Below are positions 38,166 through 49,100 of a stretch of 64,000 nucleotides of DNA, piece by piece (position 1 is the stretch's first letter; each line of letters opens with the position of its first letter). The translations under genes and the position numbers were made by a program. Source of the DNA: Phycomyces blakesleeanus NRRL 1555(-) (taxonomy: Eukaryota; Mucoromycota; Mucoromycetes; Mucorales; Phycomycetaceae); contig NW_017265135.1 in NCBI RefSeq assembly GCF_001638985.1, positions 673,223 to 737,222 on the forward strand, given 5' to 3'. Under the pieces are notes generated by a model. That model was not told the origin of the DNA, did no database searches, and was given only the letters and a program-made list of their open reading frames with translations.

Positions 38166-38743
38166 CGTCAGTCGGCTTTGAATCTATTTGGACACGATGT
38201 GTAAATAAAGGACAAGTTTGTTGCCAAAGAGCTTGTTGTGCACACACAAAGCACAAAGATATTTAATATATATATATATATAAAATAAAATAAAAAAATA
38301 TATAAAATAAAAAAAAAAGAGAGAAACCGTTCAAGCACTAAAATCGCAGATTTACAGTGTAGGAGTCTTTCTTTCGTTTGTAACCCAATAATCACATGAC
38401 TGTTTTCACTACAGTATGCCCAACACATATAAAAGAGGTGTATTTCTTTCTTTAATGTATACGCTTATTCACAGGCTCATATACAGTATATACATAATAG
38501 CAACAGTAACAATAGGTCACCAAAAATAGTGTATATATATACATAATTTTAAAGAGAGAGAGAGAACAAGCTTTTGGACGGTGCGATAACCAATATTGAA
38601 TTGCTTCACGTGATGCCTTTTTTTTTGGTCAACTTTTATCTGCCCTTTTTATATAATTAGATATATAATTGTTGGTCGGTTAGTTGGCTGGTACTTTCTT
38701 CTTTATATATAAATTTTGGCTTTTTCTTTAGTCTGTGGTCATC
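38166..38743. promoter_or_regulatory. shared divergent promoter between phosphatase and TRAPPC2L genes
   Basis: 578 bp separating two divergently transcribed genes. AT-rich TATATATA runs occur near 38265-38285 and 38640-38670; the latter (TATATAATTAGATATATAAT) lies about 75 bp before the TRAPPC2L start and may act as a TATA region. Exact start sites cannot be read. Confidence 0.4.
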
Positions 38744-39525
38744 ATGAGTAGTGAAATCAACTGCATTGCTTTAATTGGAAAACAAGTAATATATATATAT
38801 ATATATTAAAAAAAAAGGGATTAACATTTATATTTCAAAGATTTCTAACTCAAGAAACACAGAACAATCCCCTCTACATCAAAAACTTTAGCAACACTCA
38901 TCCTGACTTGAAATATCATTACATTGCACACACCTCAATCGATGTCATTGAAGAAAGAGGTACTCAAAAGACACCAACAACAACAACAACAACAAATTCG
39001 TAATGCATCATTACTTCACTTTCTGATTATTTTTTATTATTATTGTTGTTGTATAGTATCCAATGGACCTAAGAACCTAGACTTGTACATCGGTCTTTTA
39101 TATGCTATGGAGGATCTGGCAGTGTGAGTAGATTATAGGAACAACTGAGGGGAGGTTCAAAGACGTTCTTGGCTGATAAGTGGCAGATATGGATACATTA
39201 CCAATACACGTGTCAAGTGTGTTGTAGTGGTCTCTGTAACGGATTGTGTTATTCGCGACGCAGACATGAAACTGGTTAGTAAACTACGAACTAGACTAGG
39301 ACAGGAAATCTAGTGTTTTGTGGTTCATCTCATCTTTCTTCTCTTTTTCTTTCATTATTCTTCATTTGCTAGATATTTCAAAAAGTGCATGCTGCCTATG
39401 TGAACCAAGTCTGTAATCCTTTTTACAACCTTGATTCTCAAAAGTCTTTGACCAGCAAAGCATTTATACGTGCTATTGATGCCATTGGATTAACTAAACC
39501 CACAAGAACAACATTGGATATCTAG
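38744..39525 (+). CDS. TRAPP complex subunit 2-like protein (TRAPPC2L/Tca17)
   Basis: Exons 38744-38785, 38863-38959, 39057-39123, 39187-39274 and 39373-39525 give 148 residues. The product reads MSSEINCIALIGKQNNPLYI, then KYHYIAHTSIDVIEERVS, NLDLYIGLLYAMEDLAVYGY, TNTRVKCVVVVSVTD and FQKVHAAYVNQVCNPFYNLD. This follows the TRAPPC2L longin-like fold almost segment by segment (ENxPLYI, FHYxxHTSLDVxxE, LYLGLLYPTEDxxVYGYxTN, NPFYNP). TRAPPC2L/Tca17 helps assemble the TRAPP tethering complex at the Golgi. All five junctions keep the frame. Convergent with MPC1, with only 175 bp between the stops. Confidence 0.93.
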
Positions 39526-39700
39526 TGTGTATATATATAGAGAGAGAGAGATAAAAGGAAGCAAGCAAGCAAGATTATCCCGCATCTTCCTTTATCTTTT
39601 TCCCACTTCTTTTTTTTTGCTTTTTCTTTTTGACAAAAAACATGACAAGATTGCTATTATATATTGTTTTATTTTGTTTTATTCTTCTAATTGATAACTA

Positions 39701-40489
39701 TTAGTTGGTCTCTTCTTGCTTTAATTTCTCTTGCTGTTTTTCCTGACCACCCAAGCTAAAAAAGCGATGTATTAATATCAATATATGTTCTTTGAAGATA
39801 AAGAGATGGTGATAAGCTCGATCTGCGGGAAAAACTTACTTGTGATAATTGATGTAGCGGTATCCTTGAACAAGCTGAGCTATTTCGTTTGTAAAATGGC
39901 AACCAAACAAAAGATAATTTCTGGGCTGAACTGCGAGAGCAAATCGCATAAAAAGTCCAGAATACAGACAAAGGGCTATTTTGATTATATATATATTTTT
40001 GGGGGGAAAGAATTATATATATATGTATGATAATTTCATCGTGAGAATTGAGTTGAATTGAATTGACTAGTTGGTTTATTCCATCTAGTTTTTTTTTCAC
40101 ACGTACCCAGGGTCATCTTTCCCGAAATCAGGTCAGGGTCCTTCTTCCAGTCTGAGATAGCAGCAATTGGAATTCCCCAGTTTGCCACAGGTCCCCAGAA
40201 ATGCTAAATAATCGAGGTAGTGGGCCTTAAGTATACACTTCAACACTAAATCTCTTCCTCCTTCTTCTTTATTCTTCCTATTATTCTCTGTGTGTATGAA
40301 TCTATTTAATAAAACCTACGGTGCTATAATAATGATAAAGACATAGCGTTGTTGAAATGAGTTGTTGATCTAATAAAATATACCACTGCACATAATACAT
40401 AACACGTACCTCATCAGGTAACTCCGGAATTCCTTTGATGAAAGCTTTTGTACAATTCGGTTGGAAATAGAACCCGATGCCTGCGACAT
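39701..40489 (-). CDS. MPC1: mitochondrial pyruvate carrier subunit 1
   Basis: Exons 40489-40406, 40203-40107, 39975-39840 and 39755-39701 give 123 residues. Splicing yields [20 protein letters not shown], then [40 protein letters not shown] and [20 protein letters not shown], the standard MPC1 sequence with its two to three short helices. It pairs with an MPC2-type subunit to import pyruvate through the inner mitochondrial membrane. The first donor needs care: a strong-looking AG|GTACGT would break the frame, and only the next site, TAC|GTGTTA, joins YLMRY to HFWG in phase. The C-terminal exon adds a Lys/Glu/Gln-rich tail. Confidence 0.93.
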
Positions 40490-41451
40490 TGTAAAGAATT
40501 AAAAAAAGAGCGAGATAGAGAGAAGGAGAGGAAGAGAGAAGGAGAGATGAAACTGCTGAAGAAAGCAGTAAAAGGACCCGTCAACAGCATTTTTTATGCA
40601 GCCTGTCCAATGTGATGTCACACACTCCGCCTTGTGGAGGCGTGCTTATCTTTAGCTTATTAAGCTTGACTCTTTTTTTTCTCATTCTAAATAGAATAAC
40701 GATAATAATAATAGTAATAGTAAAAAAAGGTACTCTTGCACACCTTTTATTTTATTTTACTTTAAAATGAAACAAACCGTTGGTTACTTGGTTACCTGTT
40801 CCTGTATTTGGTTCTACTGAAACAACTACTATACAATATATACCAAAAAACAAAGCAAAAACTCAAAATCAGTATGATAACCAAAATGTTTGACTGGAAA
40901 GAAACTATTGAAAGAAAATGTTACTAAAAAATCCACTGACTATCAAAAAGAAAATTGGGAGAGGCAATGTGTCCCTTGAAATTGATCTCTTATAATCTCT
41001 TTATCTTTAGCTTGCACAAACAGTCTAATTTATACCAATTATATACATATACATTCTTTTAGGTGTTTCCAATCTGGTTCTTGTTTGTTTGATGAATATG
41101 TATCATAATTGTTTTGTAGTGATTCTTATATATTATGCGTTACAAACATATAAGAGCAGACAGCTGAAACTTTTGGGGGTCTCTTTTTTTCTTAGTCTTG
41201 GTTAATCTCTCACGGCCATCATAGCGAGTTTTCTTTTTCTTTGGCGCTTTAATTAATAATAGAATACAGCTAATGATTCATAATAAGCTTTCATACTACT
41301 CAAGGTATAGTACCATTAGTGTGTGCGTATGTGAGTGTGTCAATGGCTATACAGTGTGAGGAAGGGTGTTTTTTTTTGGAGGCTCGTTCACCCCCTCCAA
41401 TGATCTATAGTTACCCCACACACACACACTGTTCTGTGGGGTCAGATACTA
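40490..41451. other. intergenic region between MPC1 and the Tc1 element
   Basis: About 960 bp holding the MPC1 promoter (GA-rich tract at 40507-40550) and AT-rich sequence. No gene was seen. A (CA)n tract at 41419-41429 lies just outside the transposon end. Confidence 0.5.
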
Positions 41452-42797
41452 CACTCCCAAAACTGAAACCACCGACAAAATCTTTGATTTCTACCCCCGA
41501 ATAAACCATACATCAACTTCATTATGCTATATCTTCTCAAGAAGTTGACAAAATAAAACCAAACATTGTGTTGTTATAGAGAAATGTATATATATTATAG
41601 AATAAAAATAAAAAAATGAGGTTTAATATACGGTATGATCACCACGAGCTTTTATGACTGCTTTAACTCTGTCAGGCATACTTGCCACAAGAGTTTGCAG
41701 AACTCCAGGGTCAAGCAACTCCCATTCCTGAAGAATACAGGCCTTCAGCTCTTGCACATTGTTAATAGAGGCCTTTCTCTCTTGAACCTTGGCCTTTAGG
41801 GCATGCCAGACATGCTCAATTGGGTTCAAACCTGGACTTTGCGACGGCCAGTAGTCAAATCGTTTAATCTCCCAACGGTTTTTCCACCACGTCGTGTAGG
41901 ACCCAGTATGACAGCTAGCACCATCTTCTTGGAATGTGAACATGGTGTCATGTTCTTCATTCAATTGTTTGTACCAGGGATTGAAGTCCTTAGACAGACA
42001 ATTGACGTATGCATCTTGGTCTACAGATCCTTCGATAAACGATAATGGCCCAATGCCACCAGCCCAGAAACAACCCCATACCATCACGGAACCTTTTCCA
42101 TACTTTTCTGTTGTTAGTGTATGGCGTTCCTGGTGCCTCTCCCCTCGTTTACGAATTACGGATGGGTCAGAATCATTGCCTTTCACCATGAACCTCGACT
42201 CATCTGACCACACCACTCTGCTCCAGTCTTCGATGCTAAAACTGGCCCTAGCTCTAGCCCAACGCAACCGATTCTTTTTCTGCTCACGGGTTAACTTTGG
42301 TTTAGATACAGGGGTGTAAGAACCTAAGCCTTTTGCTCGTAGGTATCGGATAACTGTCTGTCTACAGACAATAATGCCAGCAGCTCCCAAATTTGCCTGG
42401 TGGTATCCATAACTCTCAAAAGGATTACGTCTCACACTCAAACAAAGACTTGTAACGTCTGTTACACTAAGTTTCTTTGGTCTCCCAGGTCTGGTCTTTG
42501 TCTTGGCTGTTCCAGTAGTCTCCCAGCGCTTTATTGTATCGAAAACTGTAGTTCTAGGAATGTTCATACGGTTTGCGATGTCAGTTGGAGTATGATCGGC
42601 TTTTGAGAGCCAAACAATGCCTCCACGCTCAAAATCTGACAGCTCGCGTCTGGAGGGAGTAGTTTTAATTCTTTTATTACTTTTCGACATTGGCGGTTAA
42701 GTTTGAGGTAAAGGTGTGAGGAAGAGAAAGGTAAAGAATGTTATAAAAAAAGCAGCATGAAAAATGTGGTTCATCGATGATTTTTATTGTCGGAGTG
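41452..42797 (-). mobile_element. Tc1-type DNA transposon with full-length transposase
   Basis: A 1,346-bp element around an uninterrupted transposase. Candidate ends are CACTCCCAAAACTGAAAC at 41452 and the inverted CACTCCGACAATAAAAAT ending at 42797. They match in 17 of the first 24 positions, and both are immediately flanked by TA (41450-41451 and 42798-42799), the Tc1/mariner target. The inverted repeats are short and imperfect, so the exact ends are less certain than the transposase. Confidence 0.7.
41623..42690 (-). CDS. Tc1/mariner-superfamily transposase, apparently intact
   Basis: Single exon, 355 residues, no stop or frameshift. The N-terminus has paired helix-turn-helix domains (SDFERGGIVWLSKADHTPTD, IANRMNIPRTTVFDTIKRWE) followed by the GRPKKLS hinge (GRPR-type). 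The catalytic core reads VVWSDESRFMV (first Asp), FQEDGASCHTGS (second Asp) and SPGLNPIEHVW (Glu). There are 35 residues between the second Asp and the Glu, against the usual 34 in Tc1, so it is a DD35E variant or has a one-residue insertion. An intact frame suggests recent arrival or continued selection. The flanking ends are described in the element entry. Confidence 0.93.
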   Translation of the reverse strand: MSKSNKRIKTTPSRRELSDFERGGIVWLSKADHTPTDIANRMNIPRTTVFDTIKRWETTGTAKTKTRPGRPKKLSVTDVTSLCLSVRRNPFESYGYHQANLGAAGIIVCRQTVIRYLRAKGLGSYTPVSKPKLTREQKKNRLRWARARASFSIEDWSRVVWSDESRFMVKGNDSDPSVIRKRGERHQERHTLTTEKYGKGSVMVWGCFWAGGIGPLSFIEGSVDQDAYVNCLSKDFNPWYKQLNEEHDTMFTFQEDGASCHTGSYTTWWKNRWEIKRFDYWPSQSPGLNPIEHVWHALKAKVQERKASINNVQELKACILQEWELLDPGVLQTLVASMPDRVKAVIKARGDHTVY

Positions 42798-42799
42798 TA

Positions 42800-45700
42800 T
42801 ATGGAGAACATATTGCGTGCTTTGATTATATATAACGCATACACTTGTGGAAACAATAAGACAGACATATCAAACACATCAGAATACACCTCTTATATTC
42901 TTACTTTGTGTGTATGTGTATAATAAAGAGAAGCAGTACAATTATACAGAATCCCTATCATTACTTTCGCAAGAACTACATAAACGACAGCTGGACAATA
43001 ATCGTATCTATTATATGCCTTTCTTGCTGTGATCATCTTTGTTGAGCTAATTACTGTTTGACTTAGTTTATCTAATACCCGGATACTTTCTACTGTACCA
43101 CAAAAGAATGGGTAAAATCTGACTCAGTATATAAAAAAATAGACTCTTTTATATATATATTTTGTACAAACGTATTTCTGACTATACCGTTTTCTCTTTT
43201 CGTTTATATTTTTCGACCATAAAAAAATGCACACAAAAACAAGAGGAAATAGTTTTCAAGAATATTACATTTATTCTGTATTGTTCGTGTAGAGAATTGT
43301 AGCTACAACAGTATCACAAAATCTGTCATCTGGAATTTCACATGCGAGTACCTATCCATGCCCCTTCATCGTCTTTCAATTTTATTTTTATTTTTTGGTC
43401 CATGTACCTAGTTGATTTGGCTTTTTCGATATTTCTTATTTCTTATTTTGGAGTTCAGTTATCGGGAATACATGAAGCTTACAAGAGTTACAGGCCCACT
43501 TATTCATATTGCCTCGTATTATTGATCAAATCCACATTAATACTTACAAGCTCATTTTAAAAGTCCCAATTTTTTCTCCTCCCCTTTATTGGATCTGTAA
43601 AATATCAAATGAATAAAGAAATGAACCTTTCATAATATGTAAATATAACAAAATAGATGAAAATCTTTTTTTTTGTATACTCTGGATCGTCAATTGAATT
43701 AACTAAATCTTTTTAATTGAACTTACGACACGGAATATACTCTATATTTCCTTTCGATCCAAAATAAAATAAGGCACACAAATACACAGTAACATTATTA
43801 CAAAATTAACAATAGAAAATAATAATAATTTAGTAATAATGGATACTTGCTAATAGTCACATATACAAAAGTTTAAAAGCAAAGCTAATAAAACATGCTT
43901 AATTATTTAGGACAAAAATAAAGAAAGAAAAGATTAAATAAAAGCCCTCTTCCCGCGTTTTTCAGTAAAGAAACGTGTAAAAGACCTTCCGATTGGTCAA
44001 ATGTCGGACATTATTTTGATGAATCCGTAAAATCTGAAGATAGTTAACCACAGTACTTCTTTATGCGCAGTAATATCTTCCTGAGCATTAACCGCAGTAT
44101 AATGACTATTTCTTTAATTAAATATAAATAATAACTACTGCGGATAATGCGCAGTATTAGTTTAGAAAACTATATAAGACAATTCAATTCATATTAATAA
44201 AAGGTATCTTTTATCCTCTCTTTGATTTTACGTATACTCCTTGATCCCCAGTGGGTTTGACCTTTTGACTTTGTTATAGTAAAAGGAAGACCAACCCAGA
44301 TCGGGAACAACACAAAAAACACTCAACACAAACCGACAAAGAGCAAAAAAGATGAGGGACGAGCGACTCGAACGCCCAACCTTCAGATCTGGAGTCTGAC
44401 GCACTACCATTTGTGCTAGCCCCCCAATTGTTGAAAGTCGGCTTTTTATTACATTTAAATTACATTTGGTAAAACGCCACTTTTGCAACTTTTTTATAAT
44501 AGCATTTTACCATATATGGATATTTAAACCATTATTTAGCTTTATATATATATACTATAGTGCTTAAGCTTTGTGAATATATTTACTTCATCTTTCTATA
44601 CCCAATATTGATGAAGATACACCTCTTTGAAGTTTTTTCTTGAATATTTACATTTTATTTAAGCCACGATTATCCTAAAACCCAGGACTCAATCGTAAAT
44701 ACTTTTTTGAAAGTCACGATAATTTGAAACAAATTGGCTCATTTTATATATGCGATGAATTTATTTCATATATCCTGAAGAACTTATATAAGTTTAACTA
44801 GGGTAAAGACTGATTAAAAAGTTGATTTATTTACTGAAATATATAAATATAAGTTCTAGATAAAAATAAAAAGCTTATTTTTTTTAAAGGTAAAAGACTG
44901 CTATTATTTAAACTTAATCAATATTAAGAATGTTAAAGTCAAAAACAATAGAAACGATTAGAGTTTACTATTATTATTTTATTTGTAAAAAATTAGTAAA
45001 AGAAAATAATGTATATCAGCAATAATATCACAGAATCTAAGTTAATAGTGTGGTGATCCAGACACTCGGATGTTGGATTTATCACATATAAGAACATATT
45101 CATATTGGGATAGCGTAGTAGCTATCATCTTGTCAGTATAAAATATATATAAACGATTAAGTAATCAGCCCAATAATTATTACAGTTAGTACTGCAGATA
45201 ATATCTTAAAGATTGTTAAGATAATTATATCATACTGCTGGGTAAACTGTGTCAGATCAATATGGAGCTAATTTAGTAGAAAGTCCTAAAGCTCTAGTAT
45301 AAAAGAGAAAAGAATAGCTAAGAGCTAAAGAAGTACGATTTATGACTTGATGTCATAATTGTAACACCGACACTAGTTAAGCAGTAAATACACTCTAATA
45401 ACCAAATATAGTAAAGGAAGAAAGCCTTAAGAAACTAAGACGTAATGACAAGAGCAGATTGTGTTTTCTTATAAAAAGGGACACTTTTTATTTATGAATA
45501 AAGGACAACTTATATACAGTCTCAAAGTATTTCTATACGTCTCTATTATCAAATATTTTATTTTCTATTGTTTCGTACCTGAAATACCACACATAGTACT
45601 CAATTCTACAACTTGGTACATTAAAACCAGTAGAGAAAAGAAACATTATGTGATATCACCATATTAACTTAAACTGAACACAATGACTATATAAAAACCT

Positions 45701-46154
45701 AATACAAATATTTATATATATTTTTTTCTTTGATGAAATTAAATGATATTATTTCTTCATTTGAGCTCTGCTTCCTCTCTAAAATATAATTCAAATAAAG
45801 ACATATAATTATTTTCTATTTTATTTCTATAGTTACCATATATATATATATTATTTTGAATAGAGTATTAATTCAGCAAATAGAATGTGGGATATATGTA
45901 TACTTTAATTAACAACTCAATTCTTATCAGTGATTAATTACTTGGGAAATTTGGAGAGTATCAAATGTATAATAGTATATTGATTGTTGTGTTTATTTAT
46001 ATAAAATGAGTTTGGTAAAGAAACAGGTTATTTTTTTTTAATATTTAATATTTATATTTAAAATGTAAAAAAAGTAAGAATAAAATGAAATGAAGTGAAA
46101 CAAAACGAAACAAGACTTCTTGGTGTGTTTGTTAATGCATCTTAAAAACCTACT
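42800..46154. other. AT-rich gene-poor region containing one tRNA gene
   Basis: About 3.3 kb with no supported protein gene. From 44065 to 44155 there is a cluster of short direct and inverted GCGCAGTA/CCGCAGTA units (ATGCGCAGTAATA, TAACCGCAGTATA, ACTACTGCGGATAATGCGC) that could fold or mark a decayed MITE. Frames at 43342-43560 and 45461-45667 are AT-rich and lack support. Confidence 0.45.
44353..44425 (-). tRNA. tRNA-Trp (anticodon CCA), no intron
   Basis: A 73-nt cloverleaf on the minus strand: acceptor GGGGGGC/GTCCCTC (two G-U pairs), TA, D arm GCAC-AAATGGTA-GTGC, anticodon stem TCAGA/TCTGA with loop CTCCAGA (anticodon CCA), variable AGGTT, T arm GGGCG-TTCGAGT-CGCTC and discriminator A. 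A TCTTTTTT Pol III terminator follows directly. Every stem closes. The internal promoter A box (TAGCACAAATGG) and B box (CGTTCGAGTCG) both depart somewhat from consensus. Confidence 0.88.
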
Positions 46155-49100
46155 CTATGATTTGAGATTATAAACTTCGGATACTCGCCTTGGGTTTGAT
46201 GCTCCTGACCCTGCTTTCAATGAATAGACCAGCTGTATCATCTGATCCTCGTCCCTAATGAGCTCCATTCCATGCTGTGTGGCATAACTTTCTTCGGCGC
46301 GTAAGATGCTGCGTATCTGATTCTGACATTTATCAAACACCTGGGCATTTTGGCCATGATTTCTGGTTTGTGCATCAGCACCAAATCGATATCTTTCGAT
46401 TTCATGACAAAGTGCTGCAATATCCTTCAAATGACTGAGACTATCCGGATGTTCGTGGGCCTACAAGTGGAAAGGAGAGAAAACAAAAGAGAGGTTTAAA
46501 TAAACAAATGTCATTACATTTATTATAATCAATAGTACTTACATTTGCTTTGTTTGAATCAACTTCACTTTCAGTACTTATATTTTCTCGATTGGACACC
46601 ATAACTAAATCTTCGTTTGTTGTTACACCCAACTCAAGCAAGAGAATTTGTGCATCTGGAGAAAGCTTTGTTTTTGGATGAACAGCATCAATGAACCCAA
46701 TGACCAGAAAGTTGTCCACGGCGTTTTGGCTTGCCTCTGTAGATAATACTTCTCGATATATTGTTCTTCTCCCGCTGATCAAATGGGCTGCAATCCACTG
46801 AGATAGTATAGGAACAATTTTACGAGGTATGTATGGTAAATCGCGAAGAGCTGACAATGAGCATGATGTGATCCAATAGGCATCGAGAGTCGGGTATAAG
46901 AACGAAGCGATCAGGCAGATTTGCGTATATACAGTGTGATCAGAGTCCATCGTCAAGGTTTTATAATAAGTATTATCTCCTTCAGCAAGCGTCAAAATGT
47001 CCTTTTTAGTATACCACTCTAGAAGACGATAGAATTCCTATGCACAGAAAAATAATAATATATAGATATATTAGTAACCCAGTACACTTTTTTCTAAAAT
47101 ATATCTATATCTATAATAATCACTATAATTACCTGCTCCTTATCCCAGGGATATACAAATTCATCTTTAAATAGATGAACCAAAAAGTTAAATTGTCTGA
47201 GCAAGTCATCCTTCGAGACTCTCTTTGGACCAGTCGAGAGATATAAAACCGCAAAAAATGCTTCGGGAAGTAATATCTCGACAAGCTATATGGATTTTTT
47301 TTTACAAGTATTAGTCATTGGCATACATACATGCATATTTGGTAGCATTTTACCTGATTTGCCATGTAAGAAAGATCCATAATATTATCGGCATGGTCCA
47401 TGACTCTTACGTTTGTGAATTCAGTTATACGTTTACCATCCAGAATGATGTTTGTTTTTGCATCTAATAGATTTAGTGCATATGCTACTACTGTCTCGAC
47501 ATCTTCTTCAGCTGATATGCACATGCATGTATTCATACATTAACATTAACATTAATATTAATTTCAATATACATATAAATATCAACATCAATATAAGCGT
47601 GCATATGTGTATGTATGTATGCGCGTACCTTGCCAGTCAAGTGAAATCCCCTTTTCTATTATTTCAGCTCGAAGCCATTCAACATACTCATAGATCTTTC
47701 CTATTGGAAGACCGTTTGTAGCCCTTCCAAAAAGAACTGCTGCTGCAACTAACGAAACAGGGCTGACAATCGCTGCCCTGTGTTGGTGTTTTTGAATAGC
47801 CTTTGCAACATACTCAGTAGAATAAGCTTGCTTCTCGTTGATAGCCATAGTTCTTTTTTTTTTTAAAAAAGTTAGTATCAATAATATTTCAAACAAGCGA
47901 GCAATTCTTTTTTTTTTCCATACCCATCTTTTTCAAATTCAGTGTGGGCTTCTTGAACCCTTTGCTTTAAATCAACTGAATCTCCTATGCCAATATAAAC
48001 ACGGCCGTATTTTCCTTGCTCTACTGTCCCATTATCTTTATTTGCAGCACGACCCACAAAAGATGCGCTTGGTCTAAGGAAAGTTGAAGGTGCTGTAAGT
48101 CGTGTAGCTGACGCTGCGCCAGCACGTGATTTTTGGTCGAGTACTTGATCAATCAGAGTACGAAGCTCAGGAATCTTCTCATATGTAATGTTAATAGGAA
48201 CAAATAGAGTTCCTTTAGAAACAAGAGAAGAGCTACTGCCATTGTCATATGCTTCTTGATATTGTGCCTGAAGTTGTGTTGACTGGCGTGACGTTGGTTT
48301 GGTTTGGTTTCTTTCCAAGGTAGCCTCAATTATCATATCGAGCACACCATCTCTGTAAACAGTTTGTAGTCTGCCAGTACGAGAACGAGCCTTTTCAATT
48401 AGCATAGACAGTGCACCATGGTCATGAAGAAGTGCCTCAGTGTATGCAGCTGCCACAGCCGTATTTAAAGGAGAGCGAGTAGACTGATCTCGCCTGACAA
48501 AATAAGCACCAGCAATACGAAGAATATCCGAGATAGGTCCCAATAAAGCCAGTGCTATTGTTGTTGTTGTAATAATAAAGATAATGAATATAATGCATTT
48601 TTTCAAAGAAAGGAATATCACCAGGAGATGTATTACCTTCATCACAAACAATCGCGGGTACTGGTAAATGGTAGCGAAGACAAATATACCATACCAGAAG
48701 CTGATCAAGTATTGTCTTGGATACCGGTACATAGACAACGTTTTTGCCTTTAATGCTTTCTTTCATCTGTATGATGTTTTTTTTTAGTTCACATATCTTA
48801 ATAAATATATAAATTTAAATGGAAAGTTTTCTTACCTTCAAAAGATCCCCCTCCTTAATGCGAATAGAGGTGAAAAGATTCTTAAATAAGGAGTCAAGGA
48901 AGGCACCAGCAAACCAGACGTACGCAAGCTGGGTCCGTTCTTTCATCCGTTGCAAAACTTTGAATGCCTCTCCAACAACTGTTTGTTGAGGGACCCCCGA
49001 AGTATCAATTATCTAAATACCATAGACAATTACAATAAATTTCAGTCTCTAGAAGAAGAAGGAGAAGAAAACATATATGCATATATATAATCGTTATAGT

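Noticed and set aside
41148..42895. Alternative outer ends for the Tc1 element (TATAAGAG at 41155 against the inverted copy near 42888)
   Set aside because: The similarity is short and lacks TA-adjacent inverted ends; the CACTCC ends at 41452 and 42797 fit better.
45461..45667. 68-codon plus-strand frame
   Set aside because: Very AT-rich and in a region without any other coding signal.
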